Below are positions 23,542-31,674 of a DNA stretch of 64,000 nt, in pieces; positions within the stretch are counted from its first letter, which is position 1; each line of letters opens with the position of its first letter. Position numbers and translations under genes: made by a program. Origin of the DNA: Scybalenecus merdavium (GTDB lineage Bacteria > Bacillota > Clostridia > Oscillospirales > Acutalibacteraceae); NCBI GenBank assembly GCA_018714405.1, contig DVNM01000020.1, forward strand, positions 1 through 64,000, written 5' to 3'. The notes beneath the pieces are model-generated. The model did no database searches and was not told the DNA's origin. It worked only from the letters and a program-made list of their open reading frames with translations.

Positions 23542-24353
23542 ACGTCTTTCCTCCCCGCAAATTCCAAAAAATGCTCCTCCAGCGTGCCGCGCCCGACACG
23601 GATGTCTGCGATCTGCACGCCGCTGCGCCGGTATTTTTCCAGCAAAACAAGCAGCGTTTCACCGATGTTTTCCGTTTCAAAAGTCTCTGCGCCGCAGTTC
23701 GTCTGCACAAAGACCCGGTACTTTCTGCCGACCTTTTGCGTCAATTCAGCCGGCGTGCCGCAAAATACGATCTTGCCGCCGTCGAGTATTGCAATGCGGT
23801 CGCAGAGCTCCTCTACCTCGGCCATGTCGTGACTGGCCAGCACAATGGTCTTGCCCTGCATTTTCAGGCGCCGGATCAGGCCGTGCAGTGCCTGCCGCCC
23901 CTCTACATCCAGCCCGGCAGCCGGTTCATCCAAAAACAAAATCTGCGGGTCGGCACTCAGGGCAAGCGCAAGGTGCAGCCGCCTTTTCTGCCCGGTAGAG
24001 AGCGAAGCGTACTGCTTTTTTGCCAGTTCGGCAATGCCAAGCGCATCCAAAACAGATGGGTCGGGTCGCCGCTTGTTCCACATGGCAAACAGGCGCACGG
24101 CCTCAAGCGGCCGGATATGTGCCGGCAGCGCAGACGACTGCAGCTGAATACCCACCCGGCCGTGCAGATGCACCGTGCCGCTGTCATACGGACGAAGTCC
24201 CTCTATACATTCAAGCGCCGTGGTTTTGCCGGCGCCGTTCACGCCGAGCAGGGCAAAAATCTCTCCCGTATGGACAGACAATTCTACACCTTTTAAAACC
24301 GCATGCGCGCCGTAGCTTTTGCACAGGCCGTTCACGGTGATCGCAATGCTCAT
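23538..24353 (-). CDS. ABC transporter ATP-binding protein
   Basis: A 271-aa ATPase of the drug-export (DrrA/CcmA) type. Walker A is GVNGAGKTT near residues 37-45, the Q-loop is VGIQLQSS, the signature is LSTGQKRRL (a variant of LSGGQ), Walker B is ILFLDEPAAGLD and the switch histidine is in ASHD. It is coupled to both neighbours by 4-bp overlaps (24350-24353 and 23538-23541), giving a strict MerR-ATPase-permease operon. Confidence 0.93.
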   Translation of the reverse strand: MSIAITVNGLCKSYGAHAVLKGVELSVHTGEIFALLGVNGAGKTTALECIEGLRPYDSGTVHLHGRVGIQLQSSALPAHIRPLEAVRLFAMWNKRRPDPSVLDALGIAELAKKQYASLSTGQKRRLHLALALSADPQILFLDEPAAGLDVEGRQALHGLIRRLKMQGKTIVLASHDMAEVEELCDRIAILDGGKIVFCGTPAELTQKVGRKYRVFVQTNCGAETFETENIGETLLVLLEKYRRSGVQIADIRVGRGTLEEHFLEFAGRKDV

Positions 24354-25144
24354 TTTGTTCCCTCCCCAAACGGGTCAACACCCAGATTGGAAAAATAGAT
24401 CTCCAGCGCCGGGCCGATATAAGCGTTGACGGCCGCCTGCTTCTCGGCCCATGCGCCGTCCCCGACAGCGCCCAGCTTCGCCAGTTTGGGCAGCAAAGTC
24501 ATATCACCACCGGTAAAGCGCATGACCATGCCCCAGAATTCCCCGACAAGCTTCTGACACTGTGCACTGCTTTGCGGAACACCGGCTTTTTGCAAAGAAA
24601 AAATTTCATCGCTCAGTTCAGAAAAACGGCGGATAAACGCCAGGCCGCTTTCGGCGTCGAACTGCGTGCGGATATGCTCAAGCATGTCGTCATCAAAATG
24701 CTTGATCAAAAAGTAAAATTCGTTTTTTATCTGCAGATTGACGATGATGTCGGCGTACTTTTTAAAATCGACCGTCTGCATCTGCAGCACTTCCCCGCGC
24801 AGCTGTTCGGTTGCCTGCAGCGCATCTGTCAGCTGCTCGATTCTCTGGCGCAGCGTGTCGGCCTGCTCGCCGAGCGCTGCGGCCACATCCTGCGGCGTGT
24901 CGAGCGGCATCAGACGTTCTTGAATGTCCTCCAGCGAAAAGCCGAGCGACTTCAGCGACAAAATCTGGTGCAGACGGATCAGATCGCGGTCGCTGTAAAG
25001 CCGGCGGCCGCCCGCGCTGTGCGCTGACGGCGGCAAAAGCCCTGCCTTGTCGTAATACTGCAGCGTCCGCACCGTAACGCCCATTTTCTTTGCCGCCTCG
25101 CCGGCCGTCATGTACCCGGGTGGGATCGCTCTGTATTTGTCCAC
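24350..25144 (-). CDS. MerR-family transcriptional regulator
   Basis: A 264-aa regulator. The winged HTH covers residues 12-80 (YMTAGEAAKKMGVTVRTLQYY, then GGRRLYSDRDLIRL), followed by the long dimerisation helix (AAALGEQADTLRQRIEQLTD) and a C-terminal effector domain of about 130 residues similar in size to TipAS-type ligand-binding regions. I start it at GTG 25144: the earlier GTG at 25153 overlaps the GGAGG ribosome site, which is eight bases before 25144. It sits first in its operon and its promoter has the 19-bp spacer of MerR-activated genes, so it probably controls itself and the exporter. Confidence 0.85.
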   Translation of the reverse strand: MDKYRAIPPGYMTAGEAAKKMGVTVRTLQYYDKAGLLPPSAHSAGGRRLYSDRDLIRLHQILSLKSLGFSLEDIQERLMPLDTPQDVAAALGEQADTLRQRIEQLTDALQATEQLRGEVLQMQTVDFKKYADIIVNLQIKNEFYFLIKHFDDDMLEHIRTQFDAESGLAFIRRFSELSDEIFSLQKAGVPQSSAQCQKLVGEFWGMVMRFTGGDMTLLPKLAKLGAVGDGAWAEKQAAVNAYIGPALEIYFSNLGVDPFGEGTK

Positions 25145-25164
25145 CTTATGCACCTCCTGTACTT

Positions 25165-25195
25165 ATTATAATTCATGACGCCGCGTCACAAGCAA
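25165..25195 (-). promoter_or_regulatory. MerR-type promoter with 19-bp spacer and internal dyad
   Basis: Minus strand: TTGCTT (25190-25195) and TATAAT (25165-25170) are 19 bp apart, too long for ordinary sigma-A use. Centred in the spacer is the dyad TGACGC-C-GCGTCA (25176-25188). This is the architecture at which MerR proteins untwist DNA to activate transcription. Confidence 0.8.
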
Positions 25196-25203
25196 GCCTT
25201 TTT

Positions 25204-25243
25204 TTGAAAAATAAAAATTCCCGGTGTCTGCAAACACCGGGAA
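25204..25243 (-). terminator. terminator of the galU-tadA operon
   Basis: 10-bp arms 25218-25227 (TTCCCGGTGT) and 25234-25243; on the minus strand followed by a T-rich run (25204-25217). Confidence 0.85.
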
Positions 25244-25260
25244 GCATGAAAGTTTAAGAT

Positions 25261-25761
25261 TTATTTTTTGGGCAGGGCGTAATCCACACCGCGGCGTTTT
25301 TTCAGCCGGGTGCGCAGCGTTTTGAAAAAGTCGCGCAAAAGGCAGGCGCATTCCTCCTCCAAAAAGCCGCCGGTGACTTCCACCGAATGGTTGTAGCCAA
25401 GCGCATTAAAATCGGCCACAGAACCGAACGAGCCGGCCTTGTCGTCGTACGCGCCGAACGTCAGCCGGCGCAGGCGCGCGTTCAAAATCGCCCCGGCGCA
25501 CATGGGGCACGGCTCCAGCGTTACATACATTTCACACTGCCAAAGCCGCCAGCCCCCAAGCGCTTTGCAGGCCGAATCGATCGCCTCGATCTCGGCATGG
25601 TAAAGCGCATTCTTGCCGGTTTCACGGCGGTTGCGGCCCTCGCCGACGATCACGCCGTCTTTTACAACAACGGCGCCCACGGGCACCTCGCCTTCGGCTG
25701 CGGCCTGCGCGGCCAGTTCCAGCGCGCGCGCCATACACGCCTGCGGCGTAAGCGGCGTCAT
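25261..25761 (-). CDS. tadA: tRNA-specific adenosine deaminase
   Basis: Deaminates wobble adenosine 34 of tRNA-Arg to inosine; an essential cytidine-deaminase-fold zinc enzyme. Zinc ligands and catalytic Glu are visible as HAE (His55, Glu57) and PCPMC (Cys85, Cys88). The C-terminal FFKTLR segment is the family's tRNA-binding helix. The start at 25761 overlaps the CPBP stop as ATGA, which decides it against a longer frame at 25803. At 166 aa it is normal length. It is the last gene of the galU/ThyX-like/CPBP group. Confidence 0.9.
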   Translation of the reverse strand: MTPLTPQACMARALELAAQAAAEGEVPVGAVVVKDGVIVGEGRNRRETGKNALYHAEIEAIDSACKALGGWRLWQCEMYVTLEPCPMCAGAILNARLRRLTFGAYDDKAGSFGSVADFNALGYNHSVEVTGGFLEEECACLLRDFFKTLRTRLKKRRGVDYALPKK

Positions 25762-26861
25762 CCGATCGGCACGATCGTGGTGACCGTGAAATATACCAGG
25801 CACAAAAGCGGAAGGATCATGCCGGGCACACAGAAAAACGTAACGAGCCGCCTGCCGGTCGTCATGGGCAGCGGGTCCTTCGGCTCGCGCTTAAAGCTGC
25901 CGTCGCGGATCAGCACGACCAGGCCGAACACGGCAAGCACAAGGTAAACGGCCATCAGCACGATACCGGCTATGTCGGCCGCAGAATCATTTGCAAAAAA
26001 CACGATCACGTCGTAAAACACAGAGCGGAAATTGTTTGCAAAGTGCACAAAAATGGCCGGTGCGATGCTGTCGGTCTTCATGGTGATGTAGCCGAGCACG
26101 GCGCCGACGAGCGACGCAAAGATGAACTGCAGCACATTGCCGTGCAGCAGCCCGAAGATCAGGCTGGAGGCAACGACCGCAAACACCTTGCCGTTTTTGC
26201 GCAGGTACTGCATGGCGCTGCAGCGCATGGCCACCTCTTCACAAAATGCCGGGGCAATGGCCGTGGCGACCAGCAGCAGCACGCATTCGACCGCACTGGC
26301 TGGTTCGCTGCTTTCCCCGCCCGTCAAATCGTAGCCGAGCGTATTGACAAGCAGCTCCAGAAAATTGACCAAATAATTGATGAGCACGCAAAGCCCAAGG
26401 CCGATACCGCTCCAAGCCCAGAATTTTTTGGCGCCGATCTTTTTGTCCGGAATGATCTTGTTAGGATTTTCACCGCGTTTTTTCAGGATCAGCGCGGTCA
26501 GCAAAAACGGCAGCATGACGCAGATGACCGACACGCCGATCACGGTGAAACCGTAGGAAAACGCCGCCGAATTGTTGTACGCATCGGCAAGTTTGCCGGA
26601 AAACAAAATGGGCAGCACCACAATGTTTTGCAGCAGGAAATAGGCCGTGATCAAAAGCCCCATAATGTTGCCCTGGCGGCGCAGCGTCTTTTTTTGCAGG
26701 TCATAGGCATGGTTGAACTGCGCAAAATCCCTGCGGAATGCCTCGGTCGCCGCATCATATTGGCGGGCGCCGCCCGGTTGCCCGGACGCAGAGCCCTGCG
26801 GTGCGCCGGAACTGCCGGTCGGCTGGTTTGCAAACGGGTCGTAATAGTACGGTTCGCGCAT
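25758..26861 (-). CDS. CPBP-family intramembrane glutamic protease
   Basis: A 367-aa membrane protein of the CPBP (CAAX protease and bacteriocin-processing, Abi) family. The catalytic motifs are EEVAMR (EExxxR) near residue 218, FGLLHG (FxxxH) near residue 246, and HFANN (HxxxN). About eight hydrophobic segments follow a soluble, Gly/Pro/Gln-rich N-terminal tail of roughly 50 residues with no predicted fold. It starts directly after the ThyX-like stop and overlaps tadA. Such proteins process peptides or act in bacteriocin immunity or envelope signalling; no substrate is evident here. Confidence 0.85.
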   Translation of the reverse strand: MREPYYYDPFANQPTGSSGAPQGSASGQPGGARQYDAATEAFRRDFAQFNHAYDLQKKTLRRQGNIMGLLITAYFLLQNIVVLPILFSGKLADAYNNSAAFSYGFTVIGVSVICVMLPFLLTALILKKRGENPNKIIPDKKIGAKKFWAWSGIGLGLCVLINYLVNFLELLVNTLGYDLTGGESSEPASAVECVLLLVATAIAPAFCEEVAMRCSAMQYLRKNGKVFAVVASSLIFGLLHGNVLQFIFASLVGAVLGYITMKTDSIAPAIFVHFANNFRSVFYDVIVFFANDSAADIAGIVLMAVYLVLAVFGLVVLIRDGSFKREPKDPLPMTTGRRLVTFFCVPGMILPLLCLVYFTVTTIVPIG

Positions 26862-27494
26862 TCAGGAATCACTCGTTTCGTTTAACTGTAATAATTCGGT
26901 CACATACGGCAGCGATAAGATCCAGTCGCAGTATGTATGCCACTCGGCAAGCTTATGGTTGCGGCGCGCAAAATAGATGTTGAAAAGCGTTTCGTAATTG
27001 AGCGTGCAGGTGCGCATCTGGTTGTAAGAAGTCGGCAGCAGCTGGATCATGGTGTACCAGTCGCTTTTGTCCTTCGTCTCCAAATAATGCCGGCGCAGGC
27101 GCTCGAGCTCATCAATGACCTTTTGCATGGTCATAAGACCGGAAGCATTCATATGGTCGGTCGAAAAATCGGCAAGCGCAAACGGCTTGGAATGGATCTT
27201 GTGCATGGTGGAGGTGGAATTGGCAACGGTCGCGACCTTGTAGGTGTCGTACTCCTTCCACCAGTAAAGGGGCGCCGTCACATCCACGCTGACAAAGATC
27301 ATGCGGATGAATTTGCGGTGATCCGACCCGGCATGGCAAAGCCTTTTGGCAAGGTCCAAATCGTTCGGGCCAAGCACATAGCTGCCGCTTTCGTCATAAT
27401 AGCTGTCGGAGCGCGCCCACGAGTTGAGCGGATTGCGCGCGCCGCGCATGGCGTTTTCCAGGTTCATGACCGCCGTTTTTTCCAGCTTGATCAT
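26862..27494 (-). CDS. divergent ThyX-like protein
   Basis: A 210-aa protein whose middle resembles flavin-dependent thymidylate synthase ThyX: SDHRKFIRMIFVSVDV followed by PLYWWKEYDTYKVATVAN and STSTMHK. The last part aligns with the ThyX signature RHRxxSxNExSxRY, but the RHR becomes TYK and the closing arginine-tyrosine becomes methionine-histidine. Those arginines bind FAD and dUMP, so ordinary ThyX activity is doubtful. It may be a ThyX-fold protein with another ligand. It overlaps galU by ATGA (27491-27494) and abuts the CPBP gene. The family call is pattern-based and uncertain. Confidence 0.5.
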   Translation of the reverse strand: MIKLEKTAVMNLENAMRGARNPLNSWARSDSYYDESGSYVLGPNDLDLAKRLCHAGSDHRKFIRMIFVSVDVTAPLYWWKEYDTYKVATVANSTSTMHKIHSKPFALADFSTDHMNASGLMTMQKVIDELERLRRHYLETKDKSDWYTMIQLLPTSYNQMRTCTLNYETLFNIYFARRNHKLAEWHTYCDWILSLPYVTELLQLNETSDS

Positions 27495-28369
27495 TTCAGT
27501 TCCCCTGCCAGCTTTTTCAGATAAGCGCGCAGCTGGTCAGCCGTTTCCGGGTGTCTGAGGCCGACTTCGATGTTGGCCTGCAGAATGCCGAACTTGTTGC
27601 CCATATCATAACGCGTGCCGACGTAATCCACCGCCGTTACGCCCTCGGTCTGGGCCAGCGTACGCATGGCGTCTGTCAGCTGCAGTTCGTTGCCTGCGCC
27701 GAGCGGCGTGTTTTCCAGGATTTCAAAAATGCTCGGGGGCAGCACAACGCGGCCGAGGATGGAATAATTGCTCATCACCTGCTCGGGAGCCGGCTTTTCG
27801 ATCATGTCGGTGCAGTTGAACCAGTTGTCGTGCAGCGGTTCTACCGCCAGCGAGCAGTACTTGGTGATCTGGTCAGACGGCACCTCTTTCACGCCGACAA
27901 CGCCCTTGCCCGTCTCATCATACGCATCGATCAGCTGCTTGGTGACCGGCACGCCGTCGTCCACGATCACGTCGTCGCCGTAGAGCACGGCGAACGGTTC
28001 GTCGCCGACAAAGTTCTTGGCGCAAAGCACCGCATGGCCAAGGCCCTTGGTGACTTTCTGGCGGATGAAATAGATATTGCCAAAAGAAGCGCAGGCCAGA
28101 ACATCCTCATAGATCTTCTTTTTGGACGGGTTGTTCTTCAGCTTATCCTCCAGCTCATAGGCATGGTCAAAGTGATCCTCGATCGCGCCTTTGCCGCGGT
28201 TCGTGATGATCAGCACCTCTTCAATGCCGGAGCGAAACGCCTCTTCCACAATGTACTGGATGGCGGGTTTGTCCACGATGTTGAGCATCTCTTTCGGCAC
28301 GGCTTTAGAAGCGGGCAGCACGCGCGTGCCCATGCCGGCCGCAGGGATGATCGCCTTTCTTACTTTCAT
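27491..28369 (-). CDS. galU: UTP-glucose-1-phosphate uridylyltransferase
   Basis: Makes UDP-glucose from UTP and glucose-1-phosphate for cell-surface glycans and sugar interconversion. The nucleotidyltransferase signature AAGMGTRVLPASKAVPKEML is at residues 10-29 with the catalytic lysine, VLYGDDVI is the metal/nucleotide loop, and the IEKPAPE segment is typical of GalU/GtaB. At 292 aa it is full length; GGAGG precedes the ATG. The 59-bp gap to the upstream RING/DUF2628 gene holds a small hairpin (GGCGG-TTC-CCGCC) but no U-run, so they may share a transcript. Confidence 0.93.
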   Translation of the reverse strand: MKVRKAIIPAAGMGTRVLPASKAVPKEMLNIVDKPAIQYIVEEAFRSGIEEVLIITNRGKGAIEDHFDHAYELEDKLKNNPSKKKIYEDVLACASFGNIYFIRQKVTKGLGHAVLCAKNFVGDEPFAVLYGDDVIVDDGVPVTKQLIDAYDETGKGVVGVKEVPSDQITKYCSLAVEPLHDNWFNCTDMIEKPAPEQVMSNYSILGRVVLPPSIFEILENTPLGAGNELQLTDAMRTLAQTEGVTAVDYVGTRYDMGNKFGILQANIEVGLRHPETADQLRAYLKKLAGELK

Positions 28370-28428
28370 TTTAAATACCTCCGTAAAATGAAATCTATAC
28401 CCGGCGGGAACCGCCGTTTATGACAAAA

Positions 28429-29484
28429 TTAAAAAACAGAAACGAGCTGCATGATGAGCCCCAGCGCAATATCCATCAGGCAATAGGCGATGACCGGCGA
28501 GAAAATGCTGGTCGAGCCGCCTGAAGCGATCAGAAAATACAGGTAGTTCTTGCCGCCGAGGTCTGCCGCCGGCTGGCCGAAAAACGGGTTCACCTGCATA
28601 AGATCTTCGCCGTCTTCCACCTTTTCGTGCGACTTTTCAATCAGCTCCAAAGTGCGTTTCATGTAGAGCCGGTCGGCGAGCAGCGCGCACACGATGTGTT
28701 CCGCCAGCGTAAGCGCGCCGACGATCAAAAACGCCGGCAAAACGGCCCGGAATTCCGCAGAAGTCACAAGCTGGCTGTTGGTCAGCGCCTCGCCGGAGCG
28801 CAGCGACTGGTAAAGCATGTTCATATAGGTTTGGTACGGCTGGTAAAAAAATGCCGTGACCAAAACATTGATGATTTGTTCGACCAGCAAAAACAGGATG
28901 CCCGGTTTGGTCGCCTTGCGCCAGAAGAAATAGTAAGCGCCAAAGAAAAATGCGCCCCAGTTCCACGAAAGCTTTTTCTTTTTATCGGAAAATGCCAGGA
29001 AGCGGCCGATGAAACGGTCCACATTCGTGCCGACGGCAACGGCCCACTCATAAAGCGGGCGGCCGGAAATGTGGCGCGCGTCGCCCCTGTACTTTTCCAC
29101 GCGCGCATTGGCGTACATGCTGTTCGCGCCGGCGCCGCCCGAAAAAGGCGTAGACGAGCCGTTCGCCCGAGCCTTCGGCTGTTCGGCGCTGTCCTGCCCG
29201 GCAGCCGGCCCCGCCGGATCTTCGGCGGCGGTCTCACCGTTTTTCACCTTGCCAAGCGGCGAAATGTCAAACGGTGCGTCGGGGGCACTGTCCTTTTGCG
29301 CCTTTTCTTTTTCACGGTCAAAAACAAAACCGCTTTCGTGCAGCTTTTCATTTACGCAGTGGCCGACGGCGTTATAGCAGGCGCGGTGGTGCGGTGTGCC
29401 GCAGACCGGGCAGCAGACGACGTCGTCCCCCTCTTGAAATGCCCGGTGACAGACCGGGCATTCGATCCCATCATAAAGTCCCAT
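28429..29484 (-). CDS. RING-like zinc-finger membrane protein with DUF2628 domain
   Basis: A 351-aa protein. Residues 8-45 form a RING-type zinc site (CPVC, CCPVCG, HHRAC, HC), followed by a low-complexity Ala/Glu/Gly linker to about residue 130. The C-terminal half has the DUF2628 pattern WNWGAFFFGAYYFFWRK and three to four membrane segments. RING fingers serve ubiquitin transfer in eukaryotes; in bacterial DUF2628 proteins the finger is a structural zinc module with no assigned role. It has its own promoter and is the first gene of the galU-tadA block. Function unknown. Confidence 0.75.
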   Translation of the reverse strand: MGLYDGIECPVCHRAFQEGDDVVCCPVCGTPHHRACYNAVGHCVNEKLHESGFVFDREKEKAQKDSAPDAPFDISPLGKVKNGETAAEDPAGPAAGQDSAEQPKARANGSSTPFSGGAGANSMYANARVEKYRGDARHISGRPLYEWAVAVGTNVDRFIGRFLAFSDKKKKLSWNWGAFFFGAYYFFWRKATKPGILFLLVEQIINVLVTAFFYQPYQTYMNMLYQSLRSGEALTNSQLVTSAEFRAVLPAFLIVGALTLAEHIVCALLADRLYMKRTLELIEKSHEKVEDGEDLMQVNPFFGQPAADLGGKNYLYFLIASGGSTSIFSPVIAYCLMDIALGLIMQLVSVF

Positions 29485-29558
29485 AAATTCTCCTTAAAAA
29501 CCAAAAGCGCTTCGGGCAGCCAAATGTGCCTATCTACAGCTTTGATCTTATCGAAATA

Positions 29559-29587
29559 ATTATAATAAATATATAGGCTAAAATCAA
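29559..29587 (-). promoter_or_regulatory. promoter of the RING/DUF2628 gene
   Basis: Minus strand: TTGATT (29582-29587), a 17-bp spacer, TATAAT (29559-29564). Confidence 0.8.
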
Positions 29588-29630
29588 CTTTTTTATTTTA
29601 AGAAAAAATTAACGCTTTTTGAAACTACGG

Positions 29631-29659
29631 TTGAAAAAAACAGCCGGATAAGATATAAT
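29631..29659 (+). promoter_or_regulatory. promoter of prfB
   Basis: TTGAAA (29631-29636), a 17-bp spacer, TATAAT (29654-29659). The transcript would carry a leader of about 115 nt. Confidence 0.8.
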
Positions 29660-29675
29660 ATGATAATCAATAGCC

Positions 29676-29745
29676 TGCCGGCCGTGCGGCACACCAAAAT
29701 GCGCGCCTTTTTGCGCATCCGGCCGGAAGGAACGCCGTTTTCCGG
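29676..29745 (+). ncRNA. foldable leader of prfB with competing stems
   Basis: Three stems compete. TGCCG/CGGCA lies at 29676-29680 with 29687-29691. A nested hairpin pairs CCGGCCG (29678-29684) with CGGCCGG (29720-29726) around ATGCGC/GCGCAT (29699-29704 with 29713-29718). CCGGAA/TTCCGG lies at 29723-29728 with 29740-29745. The overlaps make the first and third exclude the long nested one, as in RNA switches. No known riboswitch class is recognised. Confidence 0.35.
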
Positions 29746-29779
29746 CACTACGATTTATTTTGCGGGAGAGAAAGAGAAA

Positions 29780-30904
29780 ATGATCGTTTACGAAGAACTG
29801 AAACAGCGGCTTTTGCAGTCTGAGCAGCCGCTCAAAGACCTGCGCGAAGCGCTGAACATAGAAACGCTCAAACAGGAAGTCCAGGCGCTTGAAAAAGAGA
29901 GCGCGGCCGAGGATTTCTGGAACGACATGGAAAATTCGCAGAAAGTGCTGAAAAAGATCAGCTCCATGAAAGCGAAGATCGAGGCCTACAACAAGCTGCA
30001 GGCCGATTATGAAGACACGCTGACCATGATCGAACTGGCCGACGAAGAGGGCGACGAGTCGCTTGCCGACGAGTGCACGGCCGGCGTAGAGCGCGTGGAA
30101 AACAACTTGGAGGCGCAGCGCCTTTCCACGATGCTTTCCGGCGAATTTGACGCAAACAACGCCCTTTTGACCTTCCACGCCGGCGCCGGCGGCACCGAGG
30201 CGCAGGACTGGGCCGAAATGCTTTTTCGCATGTACAACCGCTGGGGCGAGCGCCACGACTTCAAGGTCTCTACGCTCGACTACCTGGACGGCGAAGTGGC
30301 CGGCCTGAAGAGCGCCACGATTTTAATTGAGGGCGAAAATGCCTACGGCTACCTGAAAGGCGAAATGGGCATCCACCGCCTGGTGCGCGTGTCGCCGTTT
30401 GACTCGTCCGGCCGCCGCCACACCTCGTTTGCCTCGGTCGAAGTCATGCCCGAGATCGACGAGGACGTGGATGTGGAGATCAACGAGGAAGACATTAAAA
30501 TGGACGTGTACCGCGCCAGCGGCGCGGGCGGCCAGAAGGTCAACAAGACCTCCTCTGCCGTGCGCCTGACCCATATTCCGACCGGCATCGTCGTGGCCTG
30601 CCAGGTGGAGCGCAGCCAGCACCAGAACCGCGAAGTGGCCATGAAAATGCTGAAATCCAAGCTGATCGAGATCAAAGAGCGCGAAAACCTGGAAAAGATC
30701 GAAGACATCAAGGGCGAACAGCGCGAGATCGCCTGGGGGTCGCAGATCCGCTCCTATGTATTTATGCCGTACACGCTCGTCAAAGACCACCGCACCGGTT
30801 ACGAAGCCGGCAACATCAGCGCCGTGATGGACGGCGATATTGACGGCTTTATCAACGCATACCTGAAAATGAAGAGCATTGAATCCACCGAGGAAGGCAG
30901 CTGA
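29780..30904 (+). CDS. prfB: peptide chain release factor 2, without programmed frameshift
   Basis: Terminates translation at UGA and UAA. The 374-aa protein shows the codon-recognition region with RVSPFDSSGRRHTSFAS (SPF tripeptide) and the catalytic GAGGQKVNKTSSAVR (GGQ). In most bacteria RF2 is read through an in-frame UGA near codon 26 by +1 frameshifting. Here the reading frame is continuous from ATG 29780 through the N-terminal helices (LKDLREALNIETLKQEV), so that autoregulation is absent. GGGAGAG lies upstream of the ATG; the longer frame from 29660 covers the leader. It is followed after five bases by an MgtC gene. Confidence 0.93.
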   Translation: MIVYEELKQRLLQSEQPLKDLREALNIETLKQEVQALEKESAAEDFWNDMENSQKVLKKISSMKAKIEAYNKLQADYEDTLTMIELADEEGDESLADECTAGVERVENNLEAQRLSTMLSGEFDANNALLTFHAGAGGTEAQDWAEMLFRMYNRWGERHDFKVSTLDYLDGEVAGLKSATILIEGENAYGYLKGEMGIHRLVRVSPFDSSGRRHTSFASVEVMPEIDEDVDVEINEEDIKMDVYRASGAGGQKVNKTSSAVRLTHIPTGIVVACQVERSQHQNREVAMKMLKSKLIEIKERENLEKIEDIKGEQREIAWGSQIRSYVFMPYTLVKDHRTGYEAGNISAVMDGDIDGFINAYLKMKSIESTEEGS

Positions 30905-30909
30905 TTCTG

Positions 30910-31494
30910 TTGGATTTTGAAATTTTAGACATTTTAACACCGCTTGGGTTCACCCTGCGCGTACTGCTGGCCATTGCGCTCGGCTTCATCATCGGGCTGG
31001 AACGGCAGTGGACACGCCACGAAGCCGGCATTGTAACAAACGTCATCGTGTGCGTGGCCTCGTTCGGCTACACGGCCTTTTCCTACCTGGTCGACCCGGA
31101 CGCGAACGACCTGACGCGTATTGCCGCCAATGTGGTGACCGGTATCGGTTTTCTGGGCACCGGCGTCATTTTGCGTGACGGCGCAAACATCCGCGGCCTG
31201 ACCACGGCGGCCACCGTTTGGGCCAGCGGCGCCGTTGGCCTGCTGTGCTGCGTGGACGACATTTCGTTTGCGATCATTCTGGCCGCATTCGTCGTGATCG
31301 CGCACCTGCTGCTGCACCCGCTTTCCGTTTACATAAGAAAGAAAAGGAAACACAGCCGCAGCCAGCACCGCAGCCACGAGACCGTGCTGCAGAAAACGCG
31401 CAGCAAGCTGCGTCTGAACGGCCCTGAAAAGAGAGAATACGACGAAGACGATGACGACGAAGATGAGGAAGAACACGACACGGCGCCCGTCTGA
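30910..31494 (+). CDS. MgtC/SapB-family membrane protein
   Basis: A 194-aa membrane protein with four to five hydrophobic segments. The MgtC signatures are present: GFIIGLERQWTRHEAGI followed by TNVIVCVA, and TGIGFLGTGVILRDGANIRGLTTAAT (shown here only as the family's core). The tail is unusual: a basic RKKRKHSRSQHRSH stretch and then a run of aspartate and glutamate (residues about 172-189). The start is TTG 30910, with GGAAGG about ten bases before it. MgtC proteins affect magnesium homeostasis and ATP-synthase control in pathogens; in commensals the role is unclear. It shares a transcript with prfB. Confidence 0.8.
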   Translation: MDFEILDILTPLGFTLRVLLAIALGFIIGLERQWTRHEAGIVTNVIVCVASFGYTAFSYLVDPDANDLTRIAANVVTGIGFLGTGVILRDGANIRGLTTAATVWASGAVGLLCCVDDISFAIILAAFVVIAHLLLHPLSVYIRKKRKHSRSQHRSHETVLQKTRSKLRLNGPEKREYDEDDDDEDEEEHDTAPV

Positions 31495-31570
31495 TGCGTT
31501 TGCCAAAAAACAGTAAAACGCATTTTTTATTTGCATTTTTTACAAAACGCCTTATATTTTTCCGGGCATG

Positions 31571-31613
31571 AAAAACCGCCGCAAACAAACAATAGGTTTG
31601 AGGCGGTTTTTTT
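31571..31613 (+). terminator. terminator of prfB-mgtC
   Basis: AAAAACCGCC (31571-31580) pairs with GGCGGTTTTT (31602-31611), extended by CAAAC/GTTTG inside one mismatch, then a long T-run. Confidence 0.9.
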
Positions 31614-31674
31614 ATATTTTGAAAAGCGGCAAAAGCCGCTTTCAACCGTTTTGCCGCCTCAGGGAGGCAAGAAT

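Noticed and set aside
29780..29870. Expected in-frame UGA frameshift site of prfB
   Set aside because: The frame is continuous and no CTTTGA-type site with a Shine-Dalgarno-like upstream stretch is present.
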